A DNA stretch of 64,000 nt from the NCBI GenBank assembly GCA_000806115.1, contig JWKQ01000002.1, forward strand, positions 116,497 through 180,496, in the 5' to 3' direction. The notes under the pieces are model-generated. The model searched no databases and was not told the origin of the DNA. It saw nothing but the letters and a program-made list of their open reading frames with translations. The position numbers and the translations under genes are program-made. This document shows positions 55,837-64,000 of the stretch, piece by piece (within the stretch, counting starts at the first letter, position 1; the number at the start of each line of letters is the position of its first letter). This DNA is from an archaeon GW2011_AR5 (GTDB taxonomy: Archaea; Aenigmatarchaeota; Aenigmatarchaeia; GW2011-AR5).

Positions 55837-58662
55837 TTATTCCAAAAACAGCCCGAACCTGTTGGGTGTAGAAGATTTCGCTTTCGGGTTTTCCGTGTTG
55901 TCGGAGTCTACAACCTCTATTTTACACCCTGTTTCTTTTTCCAGAAAGCTGCTAACTTCTTTTAGCAACGCAAACTGTCTGCTCCGCGGCAGCACAGGCT
56001 GCATGTCGTTTATCCTTTTGTAAAGGTTCTGTATGAACATTACGGTTGCCTTGCCGTAGCTTCCGGAGGACATTATTTCCTTGGTTATGTCGTTTATGTT
56101 TGCCGTTTTGTTTCTGAGTACCTTCTGGTACACCCTGAATTTCCAGTCCTCGGCCACGAAGAGGCTGATTTTTTTCGGCTGCATTTTGGCTATGCGCCTG
56201 ACTTCTTCGATGTCGTTGAGCGTATTTTTTATCAAAAGTTCGCCGGATTCCGCATCTGCGCTTGTTTTGTTGCTGTCCGGGACGGGCCAAGGAGCTGTCG
56301 AAACGTAGTTCTTCTTCATCATGTGGTAGAGTTCTTCGCAGATGTGGGGTGCAAAAGGCGCCAGCATTTTTATTACATTTTCAAGATAATCCTTCAGGAC
56401 TTTTTTGTTGGCGTTCTTCATGTTGCCGACGCGGCGCAAATACCACTTCAGGTCGTTGGTGGCGTCGAATAATGCGCACTGCACCGCGCTTCTGAACATG
56501 AGCTGTTCGCAGAAGTCAGTGGATTTCTCGACGCATGCCTGAAGCCTGCTTATCAGGTAAAGTTCCGAATTATCAATGCCGGATTTCCTGCATTTTTTCA
56601 GGCTTTCTGCAGTCTCAAACAGCAGTTCGAAGCGGCTCCTGTAGCTGCGTATACTTTCTGTCCTCCAGTCGGCATCGTCTATTCCTTCGCTTGATGCCGC
56701 GATGTTTATCCTCACCATGTCAGCCCCGTGCTTGCTGATAAGGTCTTTCAGCGGTATTATGTTTCCCCTGCTCTTGGACATCTTCTCGCCCTCGACGTTG
56801 ACAAATCCGTTGACGCTGATAGCCTTCGGCCATTTGGACTCCGGGAAAAGCGCAACATGTTGATAGATGAAGAATGTGAGATGGTTCTGTACCAGGTCCT
56901 TGCCGCTGTTCCTGATATCGAGAGGGTAGAAATAATCGAATTCTTTCTCCATTTCCTTGAGCAAAGAAGACCTGATTTTTGATTTTGCAGACAAAGATTT
57001 TATGTCTCCCTTTCCGAGAAAAACGAAGTCGAACACGTCATCGGTCAGTTTGCTGTCAAGCTTGTTCTTCGTTATGATATGCGAGATTGTATAATAAGCC
57101 ATGTATATTGTGCTGTCTGAAAGCGTCTCAATTATCCATTCCTTGTCCCACGGCATTGGAGTGCCTAGTCCCGACTTTCTCGCGCAAGCCTTATCCTTGA
57201 GCCATTCAAGCGTGTTTTCAAAATTATTTCTTGCCTCTTCCGGATATATCTTCATCCTTGAAAGGCATTTCGACACTTTCTTCTTCCACTCTTCGTCCGA
57301 GTATTTCAAGAACCACTGGTTTTCAAGAATCTTGACGTGGCATTTGGTTGTGCAGCGGCATACTACACTGCCTGTCAGTTCATACATTATGTCCGCTATT
57401 TTTTTCTCCATGAAATCCAGAATAAGCTTCTCTTTTGAATCGCTCACTTTCATTCCTGAATAGGGACCGGTGTTGATAACGCCTGTGTGGAACTCTTTTT
57501 TGTAGAGTTGCGAGGTTGCCTCATCGAGCTTATCCGACTGCTTCAGACTTGTTATACCCATTTTATTGCACAGTTCTACTGCAGGCAATTCTCCCGCGCC
57601 TTCCGACTTGACGACCTGTATCGGTTCGAGATTGTTCTTCTGCAAGCCGTATGTCTGCAGTTCGCCGCTGTCAGCTAGATCTTTTATTGCAATCCAGTCA
57701 TAAGGCGCATGGGCAGGCACGCTCATCACGATACCCGTACCGTTATCCGGGTCCACGAAAGCCGATGGCAGTATAGGAATTTCCCTGTTGTCCAGCGGCT
57801 CAATGCACTTCTTGCCTATAATTCCCTTTATGTCAAAGCTTCCTACGACTTCGGAGTTTTTGATCTGGTCTTTGAGTTTCTTCGCCGCGTCCTTGCTCAC
57901 TATCCAGCGCTCGTTATTTGCTTTCAGTTCCACGTATTCCGCATCAGAAACCCATATGTTTGTCACTCCCCACAATGTTTCAGGACGAAGTGTGGCAGCC
58001 GGGATTATGTAGCCGTTATAAGAAAATTTTATCAGCGTAAATTCCTGAGGACTCTCTCCCTCGCCTTCGAGCCTGTCATGATCACCCGTTGGACTCATGT
58101 CTTTGGGACACCAGATTACAGGATGAGTCCCCTGAACAACATACCCTTTCTTCTTTAGTGAATTGTACTGCCACTCTACGAACCGCGAGAAGCCGGATGT
58201 CAGTGAGAGGGTGAATTTGCGCCGCCAGTCAATGGAAAATCCCGCAAGCTTTGCGCTCTCCTCGATTTTCTCCGCCCAGAATTGCGCGACATATTTCGGG
58301 CCCTTTTTCTTGAAATTTTCTATGTCGCGCCCTGTGGCGCCGAAAAGTTTAAAGGTGGATATCTGGCTTTCGTCCCCGCTTTTCAGCCGCTCGATTGCAC
58401 CAAGAATCGGCTCCCCTGTTGCGTGGAAGCCCTGGGCGAGCAGAACATTGTACTGTTGCATCCTCTTGAACCGCGCGTACGCATCCGTGCGCGTAAATGT
58501 GTATGAATGCCCGACGTGCCAGTTGCCGTTTACGTAGGGGATTACCATGGACGTGAAAAATTTCTTGCGTGCTGACGGATTCGCTTCGAACAGCTTTGCC
58601 GCCGTCCATTTCTTCTGCCATTTTTTATCAAGTGCGGTAAAATCAATATCACTCATAAGCAA
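55837..58662 (-). CDS. leuS: Leucyl-tRNA synthetase
   Basis: 'PYVNGNWHVGHSYTFTRTDAYARFKRMQQYNVLLAQGFHATGEPI', 'EKMSKSRGNIIPL'. Confidence 0.96.
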   Translation of the reverse strand: MLMSDIDFTALDKKWQKKWTAAKLFEANPSARKKFFTSMVIPYVNGNWHVGHSYTFTRTDAYARFKRMQQYNVLLAQGFHATGEPILGAIERLKSGDESQISTFKLFGATGRDIENFKKKGPKYVAQFWAEKIEESAKLAGFSIDWRRKFTLSLTSGFSRFVEWQYNSLKKKGYVVQGTHPVIWCPKDMSPTGDHDRLEGEGESPQEFTLIKFSYNGYIIPAATLRPETLWGVTNIWVSDAEYVELKANNERWIVSKDAAKKLKDQIKNSEVVGSFDIKGIIGKKCIEPLDNREIPILPSAFVDPDNGTGIVMSVPAHAPYDWIAIKDLADSGELQTYGLQKNNLEPIQVVKSEGAGELPAVELCNKMGITSLKQSDKLDEATSQLYKKEFHTGVINTGPYSGMKVSDSKEKLILDFMEKKIADIMYELTGSVVCRCTTKCHVKILENQWFLKYSDEEWKKKVSKCLSRMKIYPEEARNNFENTLEWLKDKACARKSGLGTPMPWDKEWIIETLSDSTIYMAYYTISHIITKNKLDSKLTDDVFDFVFLGKGDIKSLSAKSKIRSSLLKEMEKEFDYFYPLDIRNSGKDLVQNHLTFFIYQHVALFPESKWPKAISVNGFVNVEGEKMSKSRGNIIPLKDLISKHGADMVRINIAASSEGIDDADWRTESIRSYRSRFELLFETAESLKKCRKSGIDNSELYLISRLQACVEKSTDFCEQLMFRSAVQCALFDATNDLKWYLRRVGNMKNANKKVLKDYLENVIKMLAPFAPHICEELYHMMKKNYVSTAPWPVPDSNKTSADAESGELLIKNTLNDIEEVRRIAKMQPKKISLFVAEDWKFRVYQKVLRNKTANINDITKEIMSSGSYGKATVMFIQNLYKRINDMQPVLPRSRQFALLKEVSSFLEKETGCKIEVVDSDNTENPKAKSSTPNRFGLFLE

Positions 58663-58682
58663 TCCTTGACATCTATGTTTTT

Positions 58683-58776
58683 ATAGTGAACCCAGAAAAC
58701 AGGCTCGATATGAATTCTGAGTTCACATATAGTTCCCAAGGAAAATAATACCCAAAATGTTTCCTTGGAGAACTAT
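58683..58776. repeat. Paired-hairpin element, copy D (upstream of leuS)
   Basis: GTGAACCCAGAA/TTCTGAGTTCAC then ATAGTTC.CCAAGGAAA/TTTCCTTGGAGAACTAT. Confidence 0.7.
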
Positions 58777-58814
58777 AAGGTATTAAGTGTTCAGGTTTCA
58801 ATAATTGTAAAAAA

Positions 58815-58919
58815 GGGCTCGTAGCTCAGCTTGGATAGAGCATCTAACCCCACGGTGTGCAAGCCTTCTAAACGATAGAAGATAGCAGGGGGTCGCGGGT
58901 TCGAATCCCGTCGGGCCCA
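58815..58919 (+). tRNA. tRNA-Arg(TCT) with two predicted introns (17 nt at 29/30; 13 nt at 37/38)
   Basis: Acceptor GGGCTCG/CGGGCCC; D arm GCTC/GAGC; T arm GCGGG-TTCGAAT-CCCGT; removing AACCCCACGGTGTGCAA and AACGATAGAAGAT gives anticodon arm TCTGC-CTTCTAA-GCAGG. Confidence 0.85.
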
Positions 58920-58976
58920 TATCCCCGCACTTTCAACCTTTTTAATATTAGCAGTTAAAATCTTATTAGTGGTCGG

Positions 58977-59744
58977 ATGACTCGTATCATTGCTGTTGTT
59001 TCTGGGAAGGGTGGCGTGGGCAAGACAACCATGGTCGCCAACATAGGCACGGCTCTTTCGAATATGGGAAAAAACGTAATAATTCTTGACGCGAACCTCA
59101 CAACGCCCAGCCTTGGAATGCACCTTGGCGTGCCGTTGTACCCGATAACGCTTCACGACGTGCTCAAGGGGCGCGCCAACATCAGGGATGCGATTTACAA
59201 GCACGAGTCCGGAGTGAAGATAATTCCTGCCGGCATCTCTCTCCGTGATATGCGCGGCGTCGATTCAAAGGATCTGCCTAACGCGCTGCTCGACCTTCTG
59301 GGAAGCGCGGAAATAATAATTATTGACGCAGCCGCGGGATTAGGTCGTGAGGCGCTGGCTGCTATAGAAGCCGCGGATGAGATGCTGATAGTCACGAACC
59401 CTGAAATTTCTGCGGTGACAGACGCGCTGAAAGCCGTAAAGATAGCAGAACAGCTGGGAACGCACACGACAGGTTTTGTGCTCAACCGCGTAAGCGGCAA
59501 GAGTCATGAAATGACACAAAAAGACATACTTAACATGCTTGATAACGTCCCGTATCTGGGACAGGTTTCTGAAGATGTCGCCGTCATGCGCGCCGTCTCC
59601 AGCAGGGTGCCTGTCGTGCGCCACAGCCCTTCTGCAAGGGCAAGCGGCGAGATCATGAACATAGCTGCGTCCCTAGTTGGCGAAGAGACAAGAATCCGGG
59701 CTGTTACGCCATGGTACAGGAAGATGTTCCCTTTCATAAAATGA
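58977..59744 (+). CDS. MinD/ParA-family ATPase
   Basis: Deviant Walker A 'VSGKGGVGKTTMVANIGTAL', 'IIDAAAGLGREALAAI'. Confidence 0.92.
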   Translation: MTRIIAVVSGKGGVGKTTMVANIGTALSNMGKNVIILDANLTTPSLGMHLGVPLYPITLHDVLKGRANIRDAIYKHESGVKIIPAGISLRDMRGVDSKDLPNALLDLLGSAEIIIIDAAAGLGREALAAIEAADEMLIVTNPEISAVTDALKAVKIAEQLGTHTTGFVLNRVSGKSHEMTQKDILNMLDNVPYLGQVSEDVAVMRAVSSRVPVVRHSPSARASGEIMNIAASLVGEETRIRAVTPWYRKMFPFIK

Positions 59745-59753
59745 GCTGATTCC

Positions 59754-59834
59754 ATGAGGAAGAAAAAGAAGCGCCTTTTGGATCCGGAGAGGGATATAGC
59801 GCCTATTAAAGGAAAAATTAAAAGAAGGATGTAA
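59754..59834 (+). CDS. Basic microprotein, 26 aa
   Basis: MRKKKKRLLDPERDIAPIKGKIKRRM directly downstream of the MinD-like gene. Confidence 0.3.
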   Translation: MRKKKKRLLDPERDIAPIKGKIKRRM

Positions 59835-60149
59835 TTATCCGTAAACAATTACACCTAATACTATTGAAAGATAAAGTATTATCCCAGTCGCCGACGAAAT
59901 TATAACTGGCTTGTCCCTATGAACAATTCCGTAAAGGACCCAAAATATGGAGGTTATAGTGTAAGTCGCCCATGAAACAAGGGAAACTCCGGAAGCTGTT
60001 TTATTGCCCCATATTTCTATAACTTGAGGAAGGGTCATAACAAGGCCGGCAAAAATAACAATATAGATGATTTTGTCCATTGCGCTTTTTATTTTATTAT
60101 GATTGCGCTTGTCTTTTCTTTTAATTAAATGATGCAATGCGTGATGCAT
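59835..60149 (-). CDS. SemiSWEET / PQ-loop family membrane protein
   Basis: 'AGLVMTLPQVIEIWGNKTASGVSLVSWATYTITSIFWVLYGI'. Confidence 0.8.
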   Translation of the reverse strand: MHHALHHLIKRKDKRNHNKIKSAMDKIIYIVIFAGLVMTLPQVIEIWGNKTASGVSLVSWATYTITSIFWVLYGIVHRDKPVIISSATGIILYLSIVLGVIVYG

Positions 60150-60150
60150 C

Positions 60151-61809
60151 TTATCTACCCAGCATCCCGAATATTTCTTCAAGGCTTATCTCAAATGCAA
60201 CAACCGGCTTTTCAAGCCCCCAGTTGTTCAGCACCTGCGGATGTATTTCGCCTATGTATCCTGCAATGTCCTTGCCAATTATCACTTCGGCAGTCCTGCC
60301 TTCTATGAAACTCGGATGAGAGCACGCTTTTAGTTTGTACGATATTCCAAGGTTTCTTAGCATCGCATCAAGAGCGGACGAAATTGTCTCGTAGTTGACA
60401 ACACTGGCAGAGACTGCGGCTGCAAGCTTCTGCACGTCTCTTGACCTTGTTTCGGTATTTGCATTAAGGATACAGTTGCCTATTTCGAATATGTTATGAG
60501 GATATTCTATATGCTGATTCCTGCTCAGGAATTCCATCATGCCCGGGAGAAGCCATGTGCGAAAAACAGACCAGTTCGCGGACGTCGGTTTTTCTATTTC
60601 TATCGCATTTCCGTTCGTGTTCATCTTTGCATAAAGGTTGTCGGGGCTTGTAAGGGTGTATGAAAGTATTTCCTGGAAACCTGCGCCTAACATTGCATAT
60701 GCCAAACTGTCAAGAAGAACCTGCTTTCTCGTAAGGCTGCCTTTCGTGGGCAGCTTTGGAGCTGCCGGCTCTATTTTATTGAATCCGTACGATATCAGGA
60801 TGTCCTCGACAACATCCCTTTCGTGCATTATGTCAGACCTGTAAGCAGGATAGGAAAGGTCGATATATTTGCCGTTTATTTTAGCTTCATACATGGCTTT
60901 CTCAAGCAGGCTAATTATTTCTTTTGGAGGAAGGCTCAAGCCGGAAACTTTGCCTATATAGTCGCTCCTCACGCGGAATCTCTTCGGCGACAAATCGGGC
61001 GTTGCAAGAATTTTTTTGCCGTAAACTATGTCCACGCTGAATAGTGCGCAGCCGCGCTCGTGAAGCGCGGCAGCCATGACGTTGAGCGCGGTGTTGAGGA
61101 ATTTCATGCTGAATCCGCTGCACTCGATGAATACGTCCTTCGTGCTTTCAGTAACCTTGCCGCTGTGGTCGGAATTTATAATCGGAGGCATGGACAGGAT
61201 TTCCCCCTGGGAGTCGACAAAAATTGGATACGCGTTTTTTCCCTTTAGAAGATGCCCGTATTCCTTGCCCTTCTGATGCCTTTCAAGGATTTCATCCGCG
61301 CTCATTTTATTTTTATGTTCAAGAGGCACGAATTTTATGTCACGGGGTTTGAGCGCCCTGAATGTCACAGGGAATTTTATTTTGTCCAGATCATAAACAC
61401 CTATTGCAACTTCTTTCCTGTTTGCGCCGAATGTCCCGGAAATCTTTTCCTGAAGCTGCAACAGCTGGGACATTATTACGGCATTTATTTTCAGACCCTT
61501 TGCGATCATGCATACAGTATAAGGCCTTACGCCGCTGACGCTTGAATCAACAATTACACTGGCGCCGGACTTCTTGATTGTATACTTTGGCATGCCAGGC
61601 TTGTATCTCGCCCTTATCTCTCTTGCGAGGCCTTCTACACTCCAGAGGTCCGGCCTGTTTGTGTCCTTTATGTCTATCTTGAGATTGTCGCCGTTTACGT
61701 CGTCAAGCTCGCTCTTCGCGTAGAGAAGTTCGTCGAAAAGCTGTTCGCCGGTAAGTTTGCGCCCGATAAGGCTGCACATGTCTTTTTGCGATACGTCTAT
61801 TTTTGGCAT
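60151..61809 (-). CDS. pheT: Phenylalanyl-tRNA synthetase beta subunit
   Basis: B3/4 and B5 domains; 'MPKIDVSQKDMCSLIG', 'DINGD/DTNRPDLWSVEGLAREIR'; adjacent to pheS. Confidence 0.94.
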   Translation of the reverse strand: MPKIDVSQKDMCSLIGRKLTGEQLFDELLYAKSELDDVNGDNLKIDIKDTNRPDLWSVEGLAREIRARYKPGMPKYTIKKSGASVIVDSSVSGVRPYTVCMIAKGLKINAVIMSQLLQLQEKISGTFGANRKEVAIGVYDLDKIKFPVTFRALKPRDIKFVPLEHKNKMSADEILERHQKGKEYGHLLKGKNAYPIFVDSQGEILSMPPIINSDHSGKVTESTKDVFIECSGFSMKFLNTALNVMAAALHERGCALFSVDIVYGKKILATPDLSPKRFRVRSDYIGKVSGLSLPPKEIISLLEKAMYEAKINGKYIDLSYPAYRSDIMHERDVVEDILISYGFNKIEPAAPKLPTKGSLTRKQVLLDSLAYAMLGAGFQEILSYTLTSPDNLYAKMNTNGNAIEIEKPTSANWSVFRTWLLPGMMEFLSRNQHIEYPHNIFEIGNCILNANTETRSRDVQKLAAAVSASVVNYETISSALDAMLRNLGISYKLKACSHPSFIEGRTAEVIIGKDIAGYIGEIHPQVLNNWGLEKPVVAFEISLEEIFGMLGR

Positions 61810-63077
61810 TAAACTATCACCTGTTTTCTCAACCAATCAAGATTCTGGCTGAACATATCCCTGATGTCATTTATGCCAAGCTTGAACATTGCAAGCCTGT
61901 CAATGCCCAATCCCCATGCAATAACAGGAACGTCTATTCCGAGCGGCTTTGTAAGTTCCTCGCGAAATATACCGGCGCCGCCGAATTCAACCCAGCCAAG
62001 CTGCGGGTGCTTCGCAGAAAGCTGCACAGACGGCTCCGTGAAAGGGTAATAGTCCGGCATAAATTTTATTTTCTCCGTCCCGGCGAACTCAATCGCGAAT
62101 TCTTTCAGCAGCCCGAGAAGGGCGCGGAAATTAAGCGATTCGTCAATGACAATCCCTTCAGTCTGGTTGAATTCACTTCCATGAGTCGCGTCTATTACAT
62201 CGGGCCTGTAGCAGCGCAGTATGGCAAAATACTTCCCCGGAATGTCGGGTTTGTTTGCCATTGTCCGGGCTGACACCGCGGTTCCATGTGCCCTTGGCAT
62301 CAACTGGGCAGCTTTCCTGGGATCCCATTTATACTGCCAACCGGTGCTGCCGGTATTCCCGCCGTTTTCATGGGCAGCCTTGACGCGCTCAACTATCGAC
62401 TTTTCGGGAAGTGACCCTTCTTTCGTGCTCTTCAGCGAGTATGTCTGCGTCCAGTCGCGGCTTGGATGGTTCTGCGGCTGAAACAGGGCGTCGAAATTCC
62501 AGAACTCAGTTTCGATGGTGGGACCTGTCATTTCCTGGAAGCCCATTTCTACAAGCTTGCGCCTCGCTTCCTGCAGGAACCTGTTGTACGGCTGGCGCTT
62601 GCCTATGTGCAGCGTCTTTCCGGCAGCCTCTACGTTATAAGGTTTAAGTCTTGTTTTCTTCCACACTCCGGTTTTTATTATGTCCGTGTTCAGGTTGATT
62701 ATTTCCTTTCCCGCAAAGCGCTCGGCCCGTTCCACAATACCTTCGCCTTTTTTCTCCGCCAGTTTTCTCTGGATTAGGATTTGAAGTACGTCTTCCGGCA
62801 GTTCCTTTCCAGCCGCAAGATCCTTCATAGATTCTGTCTGCTCATCTATTCCCCTGATTTTGTCCTCAATGAGAATAAGGTTGCCGTGGGACACCTCGAT
62901 GCATTTGTACTTCTTGCACCATTGGAGCGCAATAGAGAACTCGTTTCCCAGGACACCGCTCGCGTCTTTCATGCTGATGCCGTTCCTCTCCTTTATGAGC
63001 TCTATAAGCCTCTTCTCCGGCAAGCCGTGTTTGAGATAACGCTTTCCCTCGCCTGTTAATTCGTACATGTTAATCAC
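61809..63077 (-). CDS. pheS: Phenylalanyl-tRNA synthetase alpha subunit
   Basis: 'NRFLQEARRKLVEMGFQEMTGPTIETEFWNFDALFQPQNHPSRD', 'GAGIFREELTKPLG...WGLGIDRLAM'. Confidence 0.96.
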   Translation of the reverse strand: MINMYELTGEGKRYLKHGLPEKRLIELIKERNGISMKDASGVLGNEFSIALQWCKKYKCIEVSHGNLILIEDKIRGIDEQTESMKDLAAGKELPEDVLQILIQRKLAEKKGEGIVERAERFAGKEIINLNTDIIKTGVWKKTRLKPYNVEAAGKTLHIGKRQPYNRFLQEARRKLVEMGFQEMTGPTIETEFWNFDALFQPQNHPSRDWTQTYSLKSTKEGSLPEKSIVERVKAAHENGGNTGSTGWQYKWDPRKAAQLMPRAHGTAVSARTMANKPDIPGKYFAILRCYRPDVIDATHGSEFNQTEGIVIDESLNFRALLGLLKEFAIEFAGTEKIKFMPDYYPFTEPSVQLSAKHPQLGWVEFGGAGIFREELTKPLGIDVPVIAWGLGIDRLAMFKLGINDIRDMFSQNLDWLRKQVIV

Positions 63078-63109
63078 TTGGCTGGCAGCTTATTAATCCG
63101 TTTTTTATT

Positions 63110-63337
63110 TCACGAAAAGAACCATTTATCACTGCCGTAATTCCTCTTTTTCTCGCGTTTATACCAGACGCTCACGGCTCTGCCGTCTCCCGTCACATAT
63201 GTGCGGGCGGACCCGTGAAGCAGAAGCTCGCTTTTTGCCCTTTCAACATATTCCAGGAGGTCATTGGGACAGTCATGAATGCCGTATCTTGTAGTCGAGC
63301 CATTTTCCCTTATGCTAATCCTCAATCTCGAGTCCAT
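63110..63337 (-). CDS. Hypothetical protein
   Basis: 75 aa ORF overlapping downstream end of a wHTH gene. Confidence 0.5.
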   Translation of the reverse strand: MDSRLRISIRENGSTTRYGIHDCPNDLLEYVERAKSELLLHGSARTYVTGDGRAVSVWYKREKKRNYGSDKWFFS

Positions 63338-63738
63338 TCAAACCCCTCCAACAAAGTTCTAGCCAAATATGTAAGCCTAATATGTCCATTGCTCTCTACA
63401 AGTCCGCATCTTTTCAACACTCTTATGGAGTTCCATATGGCAGATTCTGAACAGTTCAGTTCGGAAGAAACTGAGCGGACCATGCCGGAGATATTTTCAA
63501 GCTTTGATAGAGAAAGCCGCCTGAGTATGTGTCTCTGTTTTTGTGTCAGTCTTTCCTGGGCGATTTTTCGTGCAAGAATCAGATAGCTATAGCGATAATC
63601 TCTATAGCCTGCTTGAATTGGTACGGCATCGCCATCACTTCCATTTGCTTGGATAAAGAGCTTTTTAAAACTATTCTGCAGGAAATGTTGGAGTTGAAAT
63701 TGTTTTTTATAGCTGACCAACTTAATATTCAAGATCAC
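63322..63738 (-). CDS. Winged-helix DNA-binding protein
   Basis: 'LTQKQRHILRRLSLSKLENISGMVRSVSSELNCSESAIWNSIRVLKRCGLVESNGHIRLT'. Confidence 0.7.
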   Translation of the reverse strand: MILNIKLVSYKKQFQLQHFLQNSFKKLFIQANGSDGDAVPIQAGYRDYRYSYLILARKIAQERLTQKQRHILRRLSLSKLENISGMVRSVSSELNCSESAIWNSIRVLKRCGLVESNGHIRLTYLARTLLEGFEWTRD

Positions 63739-63756
63739 AAGTTGGTCGCATATAGT

Positions 63757-63803
63757 GAATCAAGTTGTAATAATATCCGAATTCTTTACTTGTTTCACTA
63801 TAA
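63757..63803. repeat. Hairpin immediately upstream of glyS (related to paired-hairpin family)
   Basis: TATAGTGAA.TCAAGT - loop tgtaataatatccgaattcttt - ACTTG.TTTCACTATA. Confidence 0.6.
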
Positions 63804-63817
63804 GTTGAAAGTTCAAG

Positions 63818-64000
63818 ATGGTTAATATGACTTCTAATTTTGAAAAAATAGAGGAAATAGCCCGGCGACGCGGTTTCTTTTGGATAGGGTCGGAAGTTTA
63901 CGGCGGATTGTCGGGTTTCTACGATTACGCGCATCTCGGCTCCCTTTTGAAAAGCAGATGGGAAAGCGAGTGGCGAAAATTTTTTCTGGGACTTGATGAC
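63818..64000 (+). CDS. glyS: Glycyl-tRNA synthetase, N-terminus (truncated by window edge)
   Basis: 'MVNMTSNFEKIEEIARRRGFFWIGSEVYGGLSGFYDYAHLGSLLKSRWESEW'. Confidence 0.92.
   Translation, partial: MVNMTSNFEKIEEIARRRGFFWIGSEVYGGLSGFYDYAHLGSLLKSRWESEWRKFFLGLDD

Noticed and set aside
57709-58158. 149-aa plus-strand ORF opposite leuS
   Set aside because: Shadow ORF within the LeuRS editing region
58683-58776. T-box riboswitch upstream of leuS
   Set aside because: No T-box/antiterminator consensus (UGGN) recognised, T-boxes are bacterial, and the same hairpin family occurs beside non-synthetase genes

Overview
Archaeal chromosomal window, apparently DPANN- or euryarchaeote-like (lineage not determined). 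Most of it is housekeeping: SecF/SecD, NAC, PolB, PolD small subunit (DP1), Orc1/Cdc6, mevalonate genes (HMG-CoA synthase, thiolase, DUF35, class II HMG-CoA reductase), Hjc, DnaG, RadA, RPA, histone, AlaRS, LeuRS, PheRS, the start of GlyRS, and the FtsZ-SecE-Spt5-L11-L1-L10-P1 cluster. I see no rRNA, CRISPR array or intact transposase. Leads worth a second look: (1) a B-family DNA polymerase whose C-terminus looks like the DP2 (PolD) zinc ribbon, encoded next to a DP1-like B-subunit with a degenerate phosphodiesterase site, which resembles the eukaryotic Pol alpha/delta/epsilon arrangement; (2) two tRNA genes carrying three very small introns (13, 15 and 17 nt) that fit bulge-helix motifs, two of them at non-canonical positions, with a LAGLIDADG homing endonuclease ORF running into one tRNA; (3) a dispersed family of paired-hairpin intergenic elements with covarying stems and similar loop sequences; (4) an iteron-like GTGAA/TTCAC array upstream of an AAA ATPase; (5) ORB-like repeats around an AT-rich core beside orc1; (6) two translationally coupled microproteins inside the thiolase-DUF35 operon.
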